This document shows positions 26,669 through 40,680 of a stretch of 64,000 nt of DNA, in pieces. Origin of the DNA: Lathyrus oleraceus. Taxonomy: Eukaryota; Streptophyta; Magnoliopsida; Fabales; Fabaceae. Within the stretch, counting starts at the first letter, position 1, and each line of letters starts with the position of its first letter. The stretch lies in the NCBI RefSeq assembly GCF_024323335.1, contig NC_066584.1, positions 427,328,319 to 427,392,318 of the forward strand. The letters run 5' to 3'. The notes below the pieces were generated by a model. The model was not told where the DNA came from and did no database searches. It was given only the letters and a program-made list of their open reading frames with translations. The position numbers and the translations under genes are program-made.

Positions 26669-26890
26669 TGTTAGATATAACTCATTTTTATTTAAGTTGT
26701 ATTTAGGATTAATTTGAGTTTCATTTTAATTTTGGTTCTGATAGTCTATAAATAAAAGTTTGCTTCATTTGTAAGCATCTATTCATTTCATTGTAACAGA
26801 AATTCAATTCCAACAAAAGTTACTTACAACTGCTTCTTTCTCTTCCACATCAATAAAACCTCCCTTTTAAAGATTTTTGTGTCATCCCAC
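26669..26890 (+). repeat. short 3' LTR of the decayed copia element (end approximate)
   Basis: It begins TGTTAGATATAACTC after a purine-rich aattaagggatga and contains a TATA-like ctataaataaaag near 26748. It probably ends near tcatccca about 26890. The partner LTR was lost with the 5' half, so the right end is set only by the CA rule. Confidence 0.65.
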
Positions 26891-27086
26891 AAGTATTGTA
26901 AATGTTTATTTGTAATGTGTTTTATTCATTTAAATTGTATGTAATAATTATGTGATTTTCAACCATTTTGATTTCATAATTAATTGAAAATCAATTATTC
27001 AAAATCGATAATTAACATGAAAAACTTCGGAACCAAAATATATTAGGCGCTCTAGTAGCATAATTCAAAGACAATGGTTGGTCTAA

Positions 27087-27551
<465 letters not shown>

Positions 27552-28798
27552 GAAAAAATTATTGAAAAAATTAAACTTTTATATTTATTATCAATTATTT
27601 TATATTAAAATTGATAACCATTTTTTTTATTAATTATTACAATTTTTGAAATTTTTAGTAATTATTACAATTTTTAATTTTTTTTACCGTAATAATAATT
27701 ACTACAATTTTATCTATGCTATACATGCACAATAATGAGACAAAATAATTGTTTAAATTTCTAATACAATGTCATAAGACTTCTTTAAAAAGTACTTTAC
27801 GGATCCTTGCTATTAGGATTTGTTTAACTTTTTTTCTTTCTATTTACATGGATGTATATTTTTATAAAAGGAAAATATTATTTATATTATTTATATTCAA
27901 CTTTTTATTGATATGGTAATTGAGTAAAGTGACAATAATACAATATGTTATGAATTTCGATATTGTGAATTAAAAATATAACAATAATAATGATACATTA
28001 TTAATATCAATATTATGAGTAAAAAATAATCAATGTTAATAGTAAAAATTTATTACTATTATTTTTATTATTTAAATATACTAGTATTATTATTATTAAT
28101 AAATTTAGGAATATTTAAAATAAAAAATTATGCACATTTATTTATTATATAAAAAAATTCTATTAACTATTGTTATTATTATCATTAAATTTTGATTAAA
28201 ATAGAGTAAAATTTTAAGTACCTATAAGTTTTTTTGGTATCGATATCTTTAGTATTGCTCTATTTGTAAACTCTTAGATGGTTGATAATTAATAAGAACA
28301 TAGAATTATTAGATAAATAAAATAAAAAAATATTTCATCTTACGGATTACACAATAACAAATTTATTTTAATTAATTGTTTTTTTTATTTGAGAAACAAA
28401 TTACTTTTATTTGAGAAACAAATTTTTATTTTTTTTCATCTTATGTTTTTTTTCTTTCCTTTTAAAATTATTTATTAAATTGTGTTTATATGATCGTTGT
28501 TCATTTTACTTTTTAATATTTCATGCCATATTTTAATTAGGTCAAAAAATATGAAAATCAAAGTTACATTTATTAATATACAAATAATATTTTTTTTGAA
28601 AGACTAATAAACAAAATAAATCTATTAAATTTATTAATTATTTTTTAAATATGTGAAAAACGTTTCGGATGATTATTATAAGAGAAGAGAGTACATCGTT
28701 TATATTGTATTTCATGTTGTATTTTAATTTAGCCTTACAAATATACAAATAAAGTTACACATTCTAATATACATATAATATGTTTGGAAGATTAATAA
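27552..28798. other. AT-rich intergenic stretch with nothing recognisable
   Basis: Very AT-rich with many homopolymer runs. I see no ORF with protein-like composition, no LTR terminus and no clear repeat unit. Confidence 0.6.
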
Positions 28799-28807
28799 AT
28801 AAAATAA

Positions 28808-28981
28808 GGGTCTTGCTAACTTGTGTCCTTGGGACACAAGTTAAAGTTACTACTATTAAAAAATTTGTGTTGAATAAAATAAAATTTTAAATTTAAAAAA
28901 ATCAAATACACGCATTCCAAGAGAATATTTCTATAAATGTATTATTAAGTTGTGCCTTTATAACACATGTTAGCATTAGCC
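28808..28981. mobile_element. Mutator-type MITE
   Basis: A 174-bp element starting GGGTCTTGCTAACTTGTG and ending, in reverse complement, GGCTAATGCTAACATGTG, so the termini are inverted repeats with a few mismatches. A perfect 9-bp target duplication ataaaataa flanks it (28799-28807 and 28982-28990), the size expected for Mutator-like elements. Nothing is encoded. The duplication is AT-rich and low in complexity, which lowers its weight slightly. Confidence 0.8.
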
Positions 28982-28990
28982 ATAAAATAA

Positions 28991-29768
28991 TTTAAAAAAA
29001 CTTAATTTCTTTTTTTAAATACGTAAAAATATTCGTGAGCTTATAATAAAAGAAAATACATATTTTAAAAGTTTATTTCTATTCTAAAATAACTATCTTA
29101 TTTATGTAAAAATTTAAAATGAATAAGTTATTTAATATAATATTAAGTCATTTTTACTTTTAATTTATACATTGCATAAATTTCATTTAATATATTTTAT
29201 ATGAATTAATATTTATGAAAAAGATTAATAGATTAATCAATTCGCTCTATAAAAATGTGCAGACAGGATTTAAGTTTTGTTGGCAAGACAAATAATTATT
29301 TATTTGAAAAAAATATGAAATATACAAATCATGCCAGATGAGTATTTTGATTAAAATTTAAATAAATTCACCCATCTAATTATTATATATGTTTTTTATC
29401 AAATAAAATATCTTATTTTTGTTAAATTAATTTTTTAAAAATAATATAACATTGCACGACACATCCAAACACGTGTCTCTTACTAGTAATATTTAAAATA
29501 TGTTGACAATGAGTGACACAACAATCAAGAATCCAAACAATCTTCGAATAAGTATCAACAAAATTAAACACACAAATCCATATTAATTTGAAAGTGTCTT
29601 TTTATTTGAACAAGAAGATATAAAAAAAAGTCTTAGCAAATAATAGCAAAGACACATGCAAACTTCGCTCCAATTTTTTGTTTTATAAAGTGAAATTTTT
29701 TAAAATTTGTTAAACAATGTCGACGTTTGAACAATGTTGTCTAAAATAACAATACTTTCTAAATGAAA
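28991..29768. other. AT-rich intergenic stretch with nothing recognisable
   Basis: AT-rich sequence without ORFs, tandem repeats or element termini that I can identify. Confidence 0.5.
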
Positions 29769-30393
29769 TGTAACAACTTGTATAATATATATCTAGAATA
29801 ATGTCATATAAATGTTATTATTTTAGTACTAACACAATCATAAGTGCCTATTGGTATCATTTACATACTTGACAAATTATATAAAAACAAACAACTTATG
29901 GTACAAGATATGAAAAATGCTAAAAATGAAAATCTAAGATCTAAGTATAATATCCCTCATTGTACAAGATACACATCGGAAGATCACAAATGCTCAAAAT
30001 CATCAAAACATCATCAAGCAGATCCTCTTGATCAAACTTGCAAAAACAACAACAATGATGGGGTGAGATAATAATCTCAATGAGTCCGCCTATTCTACGG
30101 GTCCACTCTGCTCTACAGGGTTTCTACCTAATTTCCAATTCAAGTATTCACCTTCTGTTACTTGTGCATCACTCGCACCTTGTAATTAGGACTTGAGCAA
30201 CTAAGGGATAATAGTAATGTATATAAACATGTCACTTAAGTGCATCCACTCAATAAATCACTATTCGGATTCACGAAACACCGATCCCCAACCGGACCTA
30301 CATCTAGGCCAAGGATTGGTTCACTAATACCCGTATGATTCGACTTTCACGATGGATATCAGGTTCCCATATACCTACATCTAGAATAAGATT

Positions 30394-31687
30394 TGGTTCT
30401 GCATCTATACTTTGAGCTTTGATGATAACAATGTTGTATTTGTGTGAGAACAATTTTGGTACCATAATGGTTTATTATTGTGTAGCTTTAACAACCACTT
30501 CTGATTCTGAATATATGATGTGTAACATCATTAGTTTCTGAACATTGTGTTCCAATTCCGGTTTTGCGCTAATCATGAGAAATTCTGAAAGATATCAAGC
30601 TGATGCTTCAATGTTATTTCTACTTCTATGCTGATTCACTCCTGAGAAGTTTTTGAAGAGACGTTAGGTTGCTGCTACAACATTCTCTTCACTTTTGCTT
30701 CTAGATGAGTGTCTGATAGTCAGGCTTCTGAAGAATGGAAAGCTTTCGAAGTTTTGTTACTAAGATGAAGATTCTGAAGGTCTCAAGTCAGACATTGAGG
30801 TTATCAAGGTTCTAACGGTAGATTATGAAGACTCTAAAGATTCTTAAGTTTCTGAATCCAACTGTATGTTTCTTCATTTCATGCTTCATCAACTTTCATT
30901 AGAAATGAACTTTAAGATAAGATCAAACGGGTACATGATCAAATAATACATAGTACAAATCAATATTCTTTCCACTACCTAATATTATGGGCAAGGACAA
31001 TACTATTCATCACACCTGTCATTGAATTTATGAGCGAAGGATAGTACGTAGTATCAATCCTTTCACTTAACCAACAGTGGACAACCACTCTATTTAGTTT
31101 CCCCATTTTCCCTAAAACGATCTCTTTTCTTATGCTATATAAGTGGGGCTTGGAGACTTGAAGAAAATGATGAATGTTGAAGCGCTACAACATTTGACAA
31201 TTCTATTTCTTTGTGAAAAGCTATCAATTTTGTATACAATTTTTCTTTAAGTGTTTGTAATTCAATTGTGTAAAATCTGCTTGTGTAGAAGTAACTTGTA
31301 ACACACAAAACATTATTCAAACTGTTTGTTTGATTTTCCTTAAGGAGACTAGGGTATAGTCGGATCCCTGAGAAGACAAAGAAGGGTATTCTTTGTGATT
31401 TCTTAAGGAGACTAGGGTATAGTCGGATCTTTGAGAAGACAAAGAAGATTGTTCTTCGTGATTATTGTAATCATTTGATTATAATGGATTAAGTCCTTAT
31501 GTATAAGACAAAATCACCTTGGCGGATGGACTGGAGTAGCTTTGAGTTTCAAGCGAACCAGGATAAAAATACTTGTGTTTTTATCTCTTTGTTATTAACA
31601 TTTGAGTGGTATTTTTGAGTTAGTAAAAAGCCTTTGTTTTTAAAATCCAATTCAAACCCCCTATTTCTTGTATTTTTCACACCTTTA
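30394..31687 (+). repeat. SIRE-like copia LTR without internal region (apparently solo)
   Basis: It starts TGGTTCTGCATC and ends near CACACCTTTA, about 1294 bp. It matches the LTR at 13806-14990 at both ends in opposite orientation. A TATA-like tatataagtgg lies near 31136. Two copies of gagactagggtatagtcggat (31346 and 31407) mark a 61-bp internal duplication. No PBS or gag follows at 31688. A clear target duplication is not visible, so solo-LTR status rests on the missing internal region. Confidence 0.65.
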
Positions 31688-32336
31688 AACATGATCCATT
31701 TATCACATATAATCACACATATTTCATACAAAGCATGTTCATTAATTTACATGACTACTTTTTTGATGTACATACCACATTACAATCATGTCCAAGCATT
31801 CCTATCTAAACCATTTCATGACCTAAGTTATTCTTTCTAAGTCATTACCTAGGTTACCTCACTCATCAACATAATTTTTACTCAATTATCATGTTATCAA
31901 TACAATCAACAATTCATAACATCTATCTCATAATACGGTTTATAGTATACATAATGAAACATTCAACCAATTCATGGCATATACATTATCATATCACAAT
32001 ATTATTCACGAACACACACAACATAACATGCCTTAACAACTCTAGGCAACTCATGAGTTTCCTTCTCATCACTAGATAGGGCATTCTATTTTTATTCTAA
32101 AGATTTCAACCTCATAATAATCGAAGGTACGGTTCCCATTTTATGGTGGAAATGGAGAAACAATTAATACCATTCTCATAAAGCATCCTCCATGATCAAC
32201 TTAACTTAATTTGTTTATTGCTAATATCTCATTCTAATTGTTTAATCCAATTAAACAATATTAATGTAATGCGTCTAATCATGGTAAAAGTTAGAAAATA
32301 TGTAGGATACAATTGCATAAGTATTCAATAACATTA

Positions 32337-32402
32337 GCCTTGGCCTAGTGGTAAGGCGCGTGCCCCATGACCAGGAAGTCATGGGTTCAACTTCCAATGT
32401 GT
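32337..32402 (+). other. tRNA-like sequence with A- and B-box motifs (SINE head or tRNA relic)
   Basis: The segment contains an A-box-like TGGCCTAGTGGTAAGG and, about 35 bases on, a B-box-like GGGTTCAACTTCC. A short stem tcatgacc around catgacc/gtcatgg lies between them. It is not a good cloverleaf: the acceptor ends do not pair. Plant SINEs start with such tRNA-derived promoters, but no poly(A) tail or target duplication is evident, so it may just be a tRNA-derived remnant. Confidence 0.45.
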
Positions 32403-32459
32403 CAACCTATGAAGGTCTTAGGTCAACCTGTAAAACAAAATGTTACATAATTCAATATT

Positions 32460-32622
32460 GAAGTGTATGTGTCGATCTATGAAGCCATGTGTCGACCTAT
32501 ACTAATGAAAAACTCCTACAGGTTGACCTAAACAAGCCATGTGCCGACTGAAGCCATGTGTTGACCTATACTAATGAAAAACTCCTACAGGTTGACCTAA
32601 ACAAGCCATGTGTCGACATGTA
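32460..32622. repeat. short tandem repeats with gtgtcgacct core
   Basis: Units containing gccatgtgtcgacctatact, aatgaaaaactcctacagg and ttgacctaaaca recur twice in full and twice in part. Confidence 0.75.
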
Positions 32623-33211
32623 CTGATATTTTTCACATTAAAACTCAATTTTCCAACCTGCAGTTGTTTTGTTTCACTTCCAACAACCAATACATCCAAC
32701 ATACAAATAAACACACATGACATGGTCACAAACAACATGTATACATTCCGAAATTCTCAAGTTCATGAAGCATATAATCATAACAACAACAACAACAACA
32801 TTCAACCATGGATCATCACAACAATCATAGAGATTAGGAGCAAATCATGTATTCATGGAAATCTTCATAGTTAATATGTAACACTTATCATGAACCTCAC
32901 TAACTAATCTATGATTCTAACATAAACCCTAATTCCTAAAAATCATGAAGTTCTAACTAGAACTCACCTTGCTATGAAGAATATGATGAAGTTTGGTGAA
33001 GAAAACATTGAATGATGATGAAATGAAGTTGTAGATGATGATGATGATGATATTATGAAGATAATGAGTTCTTCTTCAAGCTTCTTCTTCCTTCCTCTTC
33101 TTTCTTCTTCCTTTTCTTTTCTTTCTTTTTTCTTATTTCTCTCTTTTTCTGATAACTCTCTTTCTCACTTCTTATTCTTATCTCTTCTTCTCCTTTAATC
33201 CACCACCACAC

Positions 33212-33390
<179 letters not shown>

Positions 33391-33407
33391 CATTAAGTAG
33401 TGATAGA

Positions 33408-35030
33408 TGATGACACTGAATTTCACCGTATTTTCGACTCTGATTTCGCATGCATTTTAGTTGTTTTGTTATTATTTTGTTATGTTATTACTATGTTTTT
33501 CTTTGTTTTCAGGTTTTCAGTCTAATCGGAGCCCCGATCGAGAAAAGGAGTGAAAATGAGCTAAAAAGACTAAAATTCAGCATTTTGCACTTGTGGCTCC
33601 CACTGTGGCTGGCGCCATGGGTCCAGCCATGACGTGTCATAGCTCAACTTCCCTCAACTGCCACGTCTCCCACTACCTCCACTTCGGCGCCATAATTTAC
33701 CCTTGTGGCGGGCGCCACAAGAAGAAAGTTTTTCCCTCCCAATTTCAAATTGAAGGACATCCTTGTCATTTCCATTATTTTCCTTGCCTATAAATATAGA
33801 CTCGATTTCATTTGTTTCAGCATCCAAACTTAGAGCAAACTTAGTTTCAATTAGGCATATATTCAGTATTTTAAAAGTGGTAATCGCTTCGCATTGGGGT
33901 GTTGCCACAATTGTGTGATCGAGTTTGTAATCGAGTTTGGAGCACTTTGGAAGGAAGTTAATCCTGCCGCCATTTTCATTTCCGTTTCGCATTTTATTCA
34001 ACCCTCTAATTGGAGCAGGTTTTTATTGCTTAACCTTTATCTACTTTACTTTCTCGCACTGTCTTTACTTTATTTATTTCTCGCACTCGCACTATTTTTA
34101 TTTATTTCTCGCACTCGCACTACTTTATTTATTTCTCGCACTCTCACTACTTTATTTATTTCTCGCACTCGCACTACTTTTATTTATTTCTCGCACTCAC
34201 ACTACTTTCATTTACTTTCCGCACTCGCACTACTTTTATTTAAATTAAAATGCACCTTTACTTTACCATGTCTAGCTAAACCTATAAGGGTTAGAATGTA
34301 AGGATCGTAATTGAACCGATAATCCGTACAATTGTTCGTAGAAACACTTAAGGGCTATTTTGACTTTCAACTTGAGTTTTCCCGCACTTAATTTCCGTTG
34401 GGTAAGATCGAAAGCCGTCCAACGTCCTTTTAAACTTAATTGTTTTTAACTATTTCAAAAACAGCGAAAGCGCTTTGTTTAGTTCATTAGGAGTTTTTAA
34501 CTTAAGAAGAAAAGTGATTTTAAAACTATTTTCGGACGCGTTTATAAGTTTAGAGTCTGGTTCGTGAGAACCTCTTTTGGTTAAGAAATCCAGGTAGAAA
34601 TACTTTTCAACTTAGTCAAGATACTATATTTCTTAAAAATAAGTTTACTACTCTAACGCAATGCGCGTCTTTTTATAAGTGACAATAAAAGGGTTTGATT
34701 ATGGAGTACAACTCGGTTCTGAATATGCGAAAGCGACAGTTCCCGTTAAATTGGTTATTTTCAAAGTAGGAAACACTGCCCATAAGTAATTCTATTAGCA
34801 AGTACTTGGATTATTAATTGATTATGTGAATTACATTCGAGCCTGTCTTTATTAATTGAATTTTATTTAACACTTTATTTTTCATTGTACAATCTAAAAA
34901 CCCCTATTTTGATTACCTTAGATAAACACCATAACAATAGATAACGATAGATTGACACTTGGTCTCTGTGTATTCGACAATCTTTTATATTACTCTGACG
35001 CGTTCGTATACTTGCGAAAAGCACGCATCA
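33408..35030 (+). repeat. Athila 5' LTR
   Basis: 1623 bp. TATA box tataaata is at 33789-33796. The stem-loop cttgtggc/gccacaag is at 33702-33721. A 30-bp minisatellite (tttatttctcgcactcgcactac) is repeated about six times at 34060-34245. Confidence 0.93.
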
Positions 35031-35036
35031 AGTTTT

Positions 35037-35054
35037 TGGCGCCGTTGCCGGGGA
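35037..35054 (+). other. Athila primer-binding site, tRNA-Asp type
   Basis: TGGCGCCGTTGCCGGGGA lies six bases after the LTR end and is the classic Athila/Tat primer site. Confidence 0.9.
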
Positions 35055-35219
35055 CCAATTTCGTCAAATTTCGTACCCTGTTGTTATATCGTTTAGACTT
35101 AGGTTATTACCCACCGGTCAATGTGAAGAACTCGCAGCACCGAAAGCTTAGTATACCCTCTGGCGGAACCTGAACGTTACGCTCGCGCACGTTTATTCTT
35201 CCATAGAATTAGGAGAGCT

Positions 35220-36760
35220 ATGGTCGAAGATCAATACCAAAGACATCTTAAGGATTTCGCCCAACCATCCAACGAAGAACCTAGTTCTAGTATAGTAAAC
35301 CCAACTATCCCAGCTAATAATTTCGAACTTAAACCCTCCCTGTTGCAATTAATGCAACAAAGACAATTCGCAGGTCTCGCTACTGAGAACCCAAACCAAC
35401 ATTTAAAAATCTTTCTCCAATTAGCAGACACTTTTAAAACCAATGGAGCTTCTCCTGAGGCAATCCGTTTAAGATTATTCCCTTTTTCCCTCAGAGATAA
35501 AGCCTTATCATGGTTAGATTCCCTTCCACCCAATTCTATTACGACTTGGGATAACCTTAGAAGAGTATTCCTTGCTAGATACTTTCCCCCAAGTAAGACC
35601 GCCGTTCTTCAAAACCACATAACCAGATTTACCCAGAACCAAGGAGAATCGATGTTCGAAGCTTGGGAGAGATATAAAGAGCTGTTAAGAGCATGCCCAC
35701 ATCATGGTTTAGAAAATTGGTTAATCATTCAGACCTTCTATAATGGACTTCACTATAACACTAAGATGACCATCGACGCTGCCGTAGGCGGTGCACTGAT
35801 GAACAAACCTTATCCTGAAGCTAGTGCCCTAATTGAAGATATGGCTCAAAACCATCAATCATGGGGAGTCGAACGAGCGACAGTTGAGAAGAAGGAAGCC
35901 CAAGGAGGAATACATGAATTAAGCTCTATAGACATGATGCAAGCTAAAATGGACGCATTAGCCCTCATGGTGGAGCATATATGCATAAAACCGAAAACTG
36001 CAGCAGCAGTTTCGTCGGATTGTGAGATACGTGGAACCAAAGGACACCAATCTGCAGAATGCAGTCTATTAAACAAAACCCACTATGAGCAAGTGAACTA
36101 CACCCAAGGGAACCCATATTCAAATACCTATAACCCTAGATAGAGGAATCACCCGAACTTCTCCTATAAGAACAATAACCCTATCCAAAATAATGCACCT
36201 CCGAGACAAACAGGTTACCAAGCCCCAAGACCAAATCAACCTATGCAACCCGTACCACCAAAGCCGAGCCTTGAGAAAATTATGGAAAATTTTATCATTG
36301 CTCAAACCCAACAAAACAAAGAGTTCATGAACCAGAACATTCACGTTAATGAACTGATTACCCAGTTAGGAACCAAGGTTGACCAAATAGTTACTCATAC
36401 CAAGATGCTTGAAACCCAGATCTCTCAGGTAGCTTTAAACCAAGCCCCCTAGACTACACCTGGAGGACAGTTCCCTGGACAACCTCAACAGAATCCGAGA
36501 GGGCAAGCCAATGCCATTACCCTACGAAGTGAGGACGCTTATGATGAGCCACCAAACCCAAGATTGAGTGAACCCAAAACTTCTAAGGAATATACCGAAC
36601 CCACAGACGAAGTAAAGGGACCAGAGGAACCTGAAAACCAGGAAGGTCAAGAAAAAGGAGAAGAACCTAAAGATAAAACTTATGTACCACCCCCGCCATA
36701 TAAACCACCGATACCATATCTGCAAAGACTCAAACAAACCCAGATCAATAACCAGTATTA
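35220..36760 (+). pseudogene. Athila gag
   Basis: The ATG at 35220 opens a 307-codon frame with typical Athila Gag motifs: FELKPSLLQLMQQRQFAGL near residue 36, NPNQHLKIFLQLADTFK, then LFPFSLRDKALSWLDSLP and WDNLRRVFLARYFPPSK near residues 90-125. A single, degenerate zinc-knuckle-like region (CEIRGTKGHQSAEC) is near residue 268. A TAG at 36141 interrupts it. Coding similarity continues in the same region to about 36760 (MENFIIAQTQQNKEF, a Lys/Glu/Pro-rich tail) with further stops near 36450 and 36759. The TAG at 36450 fits a CAG-to-TAG change. Capsid function would be lost without readthrough. Confidence 0.85.
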
Positions 36761-36779
36761 AAAATTTATTAAGGTTATA

Positions 36780-37934
36780 GAAAAACTTCACGTAGAAATC
36801 CCTTTCGCAGAAGCCATCACCTAAATACCTTCTTATGCAAAGTTTCTCAAAGACATCCTTACCAACAAACATAGACTAGACGATCCGAAGCCCTTGGAAT
36901 GTAATTCTATTTCCGAGAATAAATTAGCCAAAAAGGATAAAGATCCTGGAAATTTCTCCATTCCTTGTCTTTTGGGAAGTCATGTCATCGAAAAAGCTTT
37001 TCTAGACTTAGGAGCTAGTGTGAGCTTAATGCCTTTAGCAGTTTGTGAGAGGTTAAACTTAGGAGAATTACAGCTTACTAAGATGTCACTTCAGTTAGCC
37101 GATAGATCTGTTAAGTATCCGATAGGAATTTTAGAAGATGTCCCTGTTAGGATAGGTCAGTTATTTATCCCTACTAATTTTATTGTCATGGACATCAAAG
37201 AGGACAATGATATACCAATTCTTCTAGGTAGACCATTCTTATCAACTGCAGGAGCCATAATAGATCTCAAGAGAGGAAAGTTGACCTTTGAGGTAGGTGA
37301 CGAGAAAATAGAATTTATACTTTCGAAATTTCTTATTGCACCTGTGATGGGAGACGCATGTTATGCCTTAGATATCATTGATGAGTGCGTTAGAGAAATA
37401 GAACAAGAAGAAATCATAAAAACAATCAAGTTTCCATCAACTCTCATACTGGAAGATGATGACTTAAGGAAACCCTACATCGATGATAACCTTTACGAAT
37501 ATTTATCCCTTACCCCAGATCTTATGCCATGCCCTAAGAAACCAACCATAGAACTTAAGGAACTGCCTAAGAACCTGAGATATGAGTTCCTCGATGAAGA
37601 GATGAATCGTTCAGTTATAGTCAGTGCGACCTTGAGCCAAGAGGAAATAGACCAACTTTTAGACGTTTTACGAAGATATCCCTCAGCCTTAGGATATAAT
37701 ATCTCTGACCTGAAAGGTATAAGCCCATCCGTATGCATGCATCAGATTTTGCTTGAAGAAGATTCAAAGCCCTCCAGAGAACATCAGAGAAGAATAAACC
37801 CTATAATGAGTGATGCTGTTAAAAAAGAAGTTCTTAAGTTACTTGAGGCAAGGATAATTTATCAGATCTCGGATAGTAAGTGGGTGATCCTTGTGCATGT
37901 AGTACCTAAAAAGGGAGGCATCACAGTCGTGTAG
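36780..37934 (+). pseudogene. Athila protease and start of reverse transcriptase
   Basis: The frame opening at 36894 has the Athila protease signature with DLGASVSLMP in place of DTGA, followed by ILLGRPFLSTAGA about 75 residues later. After an acidic linker come pre-RT motifs GYNISDLKGISPSVCMHQI and the RT N-terminus KKEVLKLLEARIIYQIS. It ends in TAG at 37932 inside the conserved VPKKGGITVV region. The frame resumes in phase directly after the stop, so a single base change separates it from the RT body. A stop near 36822 also separates it from the gag region. Confidence 0.85.
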
Positions 37935-39097
37935 AACGATAAAGGCGAACATGTAGCAAAACAGATGGAAAGAGGATGGTGGATGTGCATAGACTACAGA
38001 AAGTTAAATAAAGCAACTAGGAAGGATCATTTCCCTTTACCATTTATAGACCAGATGTTGGAGCGTCTAGCCAGACACTCTTACTTCTTCTATCTAGATG
38101 GATACTCAGGATTCTTCCAAATACCTATCCACCCTGAAGACCAAGAAAAAACTACCTTTACATGCCCTTATGGAACTTTTGCCTACAGACGAATGTCATT
38201 CGGCCTCTGTAACACCCCAGCTACTTTCCAGCGTTGCATGATGTCAATCTTTGCAGATTACCTAGATGGTATCATGGAAGTATTTATGGATGATTTCTCG
38301 GTTTGCGGATTTGATTTCCACAATTGTCTTGCTAACCTTGAGAAAATCCTGGAGAGATGCGTGGAGGTGAACCTTATACTAAAGTGTCATTTCATGGTGA
38401 CCGAAGGGATTGTTTTAGGACATATAGTTTTCGAAAAAGGTATAGAGGTAGATAGAGCTATAATAGAAGTAATAGAGAATCTAAAACCACCAAAAACTAT
38501 CAGAGAAGTCCGAAGTTTTCTTGGACACGATGGTTTCTACCGGCGTTTTATCAAGGACTTCTCCAAAATAACCAAACCTTTAACTGGCCGTTTAATGAAA
38601 GATGCTGAATTCATTTTCGATGGAAAATGTAATGAAGCATTTAATCTTTTAAAACAAGTGTTGATATCTGCACCTATTATGCAACCCCCTGATTGGTCAG
38701 AACCTTTTGAGATAATGTGTGACGCTAGTGATTATGCCGTTGGAGCCGTTCTAGGACAAAGGAAAGATAAACAATTACACGCGATTTATTATGCCAGTAG
38801 AACCCTAGACACTGCCCAACTTAACTACACAACAACTGAAAAGGAGCCAAAATTAGATCTTATCTAGTAGGAGCCAAAATTATAGTTTACAACGATCATG
38901 CTGCCATTCGTTACCTATTAAGTAAAAAAGATGCTAAGCCCAGGTTACTCCGATGGATTCTGTTACTACAAGAGTTTCATTTAGATATAAGAGATAAAAA
39001 AGGCACTGAAAATGTAGTAGATGATCACCTTTCTAGGCTAGAACACCTGAAACCAGACTTAGTACCCATAAATGATGATTTTTCCTATGATAGACTG
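37935..39097 (+). pseudogene. Athila reverse transcriptase and RNase H
   Basis: In phase with the preceding segment, the RT body reads WWMCIDYRKLNKATRKDHFP and has the active site VFMDDFSVCG. It continues through FLGHDGFYRRFIKDFSKI to RNase H ([35 protein letters not shown]). Around 38845-38865 a short deletion plus a one-base shift ends the frame. The remaining RNase H is readable in another frame ([32 protein letters not shown]) up to 39097. VxDHLSRLE is the usual RNase H to integrase joint. Confidence 0.88.
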
Positions 39098-40483
39098 ATG
39101 GCTAGACTAGAAACCATTGAAGATGATAGCCTAGGCCCTCATGAGCACTTCCAAAAATCCTTAGCAGTAAGTAACATGCCATGGTATGCAGACTTTGTTA
39201 ATTACCTAGCTGCTGATATCGTACCCCCTGATCTTGACTACCACCGCAAGAAGAAGTTCTTCAACGATGTAAGAAACTTTTATTGGGACAAACCACTCCT
39301 TTTCAAAAGGGGTAAAGACGGAATTTTTCGCCGATGCGTTCCAGAAGAAGAGGTAAAAAGTATAATTGAGCATTGTCACTCTGCACCCTATGGTGGACAT
39401 GCGAGCACCTCTAAGACATACGCCAAGATTCTTCAAGCTGGCCTATTCTGGCCTACCATGTGGCGTGATGTCCATGGTTGCATTGTCAAATGTGATAGAT
39501 GCCAACGCACGTGAAATATTTCAAGGCGTGGCGAAATGCCTCTAAGAAACATTCAAGAAGTAGAACTCTTCGACGTTTTGGGTATAGATTTCATGGGACC
39601 TTTCCCACCATCCCTAGGAAACAAGTATATCTTAGTAGTTATGGACTACATGTCTAAGTGGATTAAAGCTATAGCCGCACCCACAAACGATACTAGGGTG
39701 GTGATCAAGTTATTTAAGAACTATATATTCCCTAGATTTGGAACACCCCGTTTAGTCATAAGCGATGGAGGATCACACTTCATATCGAGAATATTTGATA
39801 AACTTTTAAGCAAACATGGAGTTAGGCATAAAGTAGCAACACCATACTACCCACAGACTAGTGGCCAAGTAGAAGTATCCAATAGGGAGATAAAACAAAT
39901 TCTAGAAAAAACTGTTTCAATATCTAGAAGAGACTGGTCTCAGAAGCTTCAAGAAGCATTATGGGCCTATAGAACCGCTTTCAAAACCCCTATAGGAACT
40001 ACTCCCTACCAACTAGTCTATGGAAAACCCTGTCATTTACCTTTTGAATTAGAGCATAAGGCCTATTGGGCCATTAAAACTTTGAATTTAGATTACCTGA
40101 CCGCTGGTGAAAAGCGTATCCTTGACATTCACAAACTGGAAGAACTCAGGCAATCTTCCTACGAGAATGCCAAAATATACAAAGAGAGAACAAAGGCTTG
40201 ACACGATAAAAGAATAGTGAAGAAAGATTTCAATATAGGCGACCTTGTTCTCCTGTTCAACTCTAGGTTACGACTTTTCCCTATGAAGTTGCACTCAAGA
40301 TGGACTGGCCCTTTCAAAGTATCTAAGATTCTGAGATCCGGAGCTGTAGAAATCAAGAACGAAACCTGTAGTCCATTCATTGTAAATGGACAAAGACTGA
40401 AGCTCTATGAAGGAGGAGACATTCCAACAGACTACTCAAGCCACACTCTGATAGATCCACCGATTCCTACTACAGGTGTATAA
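39098..40483 (+). pseudogene. Athila integrase
   Basis: One continuous phase from 39098 to the stop at 40481-40483 is broken only by TGA at 39512 and TGA at 40199. Before the first lies the HHCC finger ([22 protein letters not shown]). After it comes the catalytic core with the three acidic residues in [19 protein letters not shown] and [12 protein letters not shown]. After the second is the C-terminal domain (FNIGDLVLLFNSRLR, WTGPFKV). By context the stops fit TGG to TGA at 40199 and a glycine codon changed at 39512. No chromodomain is present, as expected for Athila. Confidence 0.88.
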
Positions 40484-40680
40484 ATTCCGATCGTCAAGCT
40501 AATGACGTTAAACAAGCGCTGCTTGGGAGGCAACCCACGGTTTTCTTACCTTGTTTTACTTTTTTGCATTTATTTACTTTATTTTTATTTTTATTTTTAT
40601 TTTTTTTATCATATTTTTCACCAAGACTAAATGTGTGCAATGTTTGTGTTTTCAGGATCCCTTTTCCTAACGTTTACAGG

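Noticed and set aside
30389..31692. Target duplication around the solo SIRE-like LTR (agatt / aacat)
   Set aside because: The flanks do not match convincingly and the right end of the LTR is uncertain by a few bases.
32337..32402. Functional tRNA gene
   Set aside because: A- and B-box-like motifs are present but the acceptor stem does not pair, so I list it only as tRNA-like.
33894..34301. ORFs with repeated FISRTRTT / YLFLALAL in Athila LTRs
   Set aside because: They translate the tctcgcactcgcactac minisatellite and are in a non-coding LTR leader.
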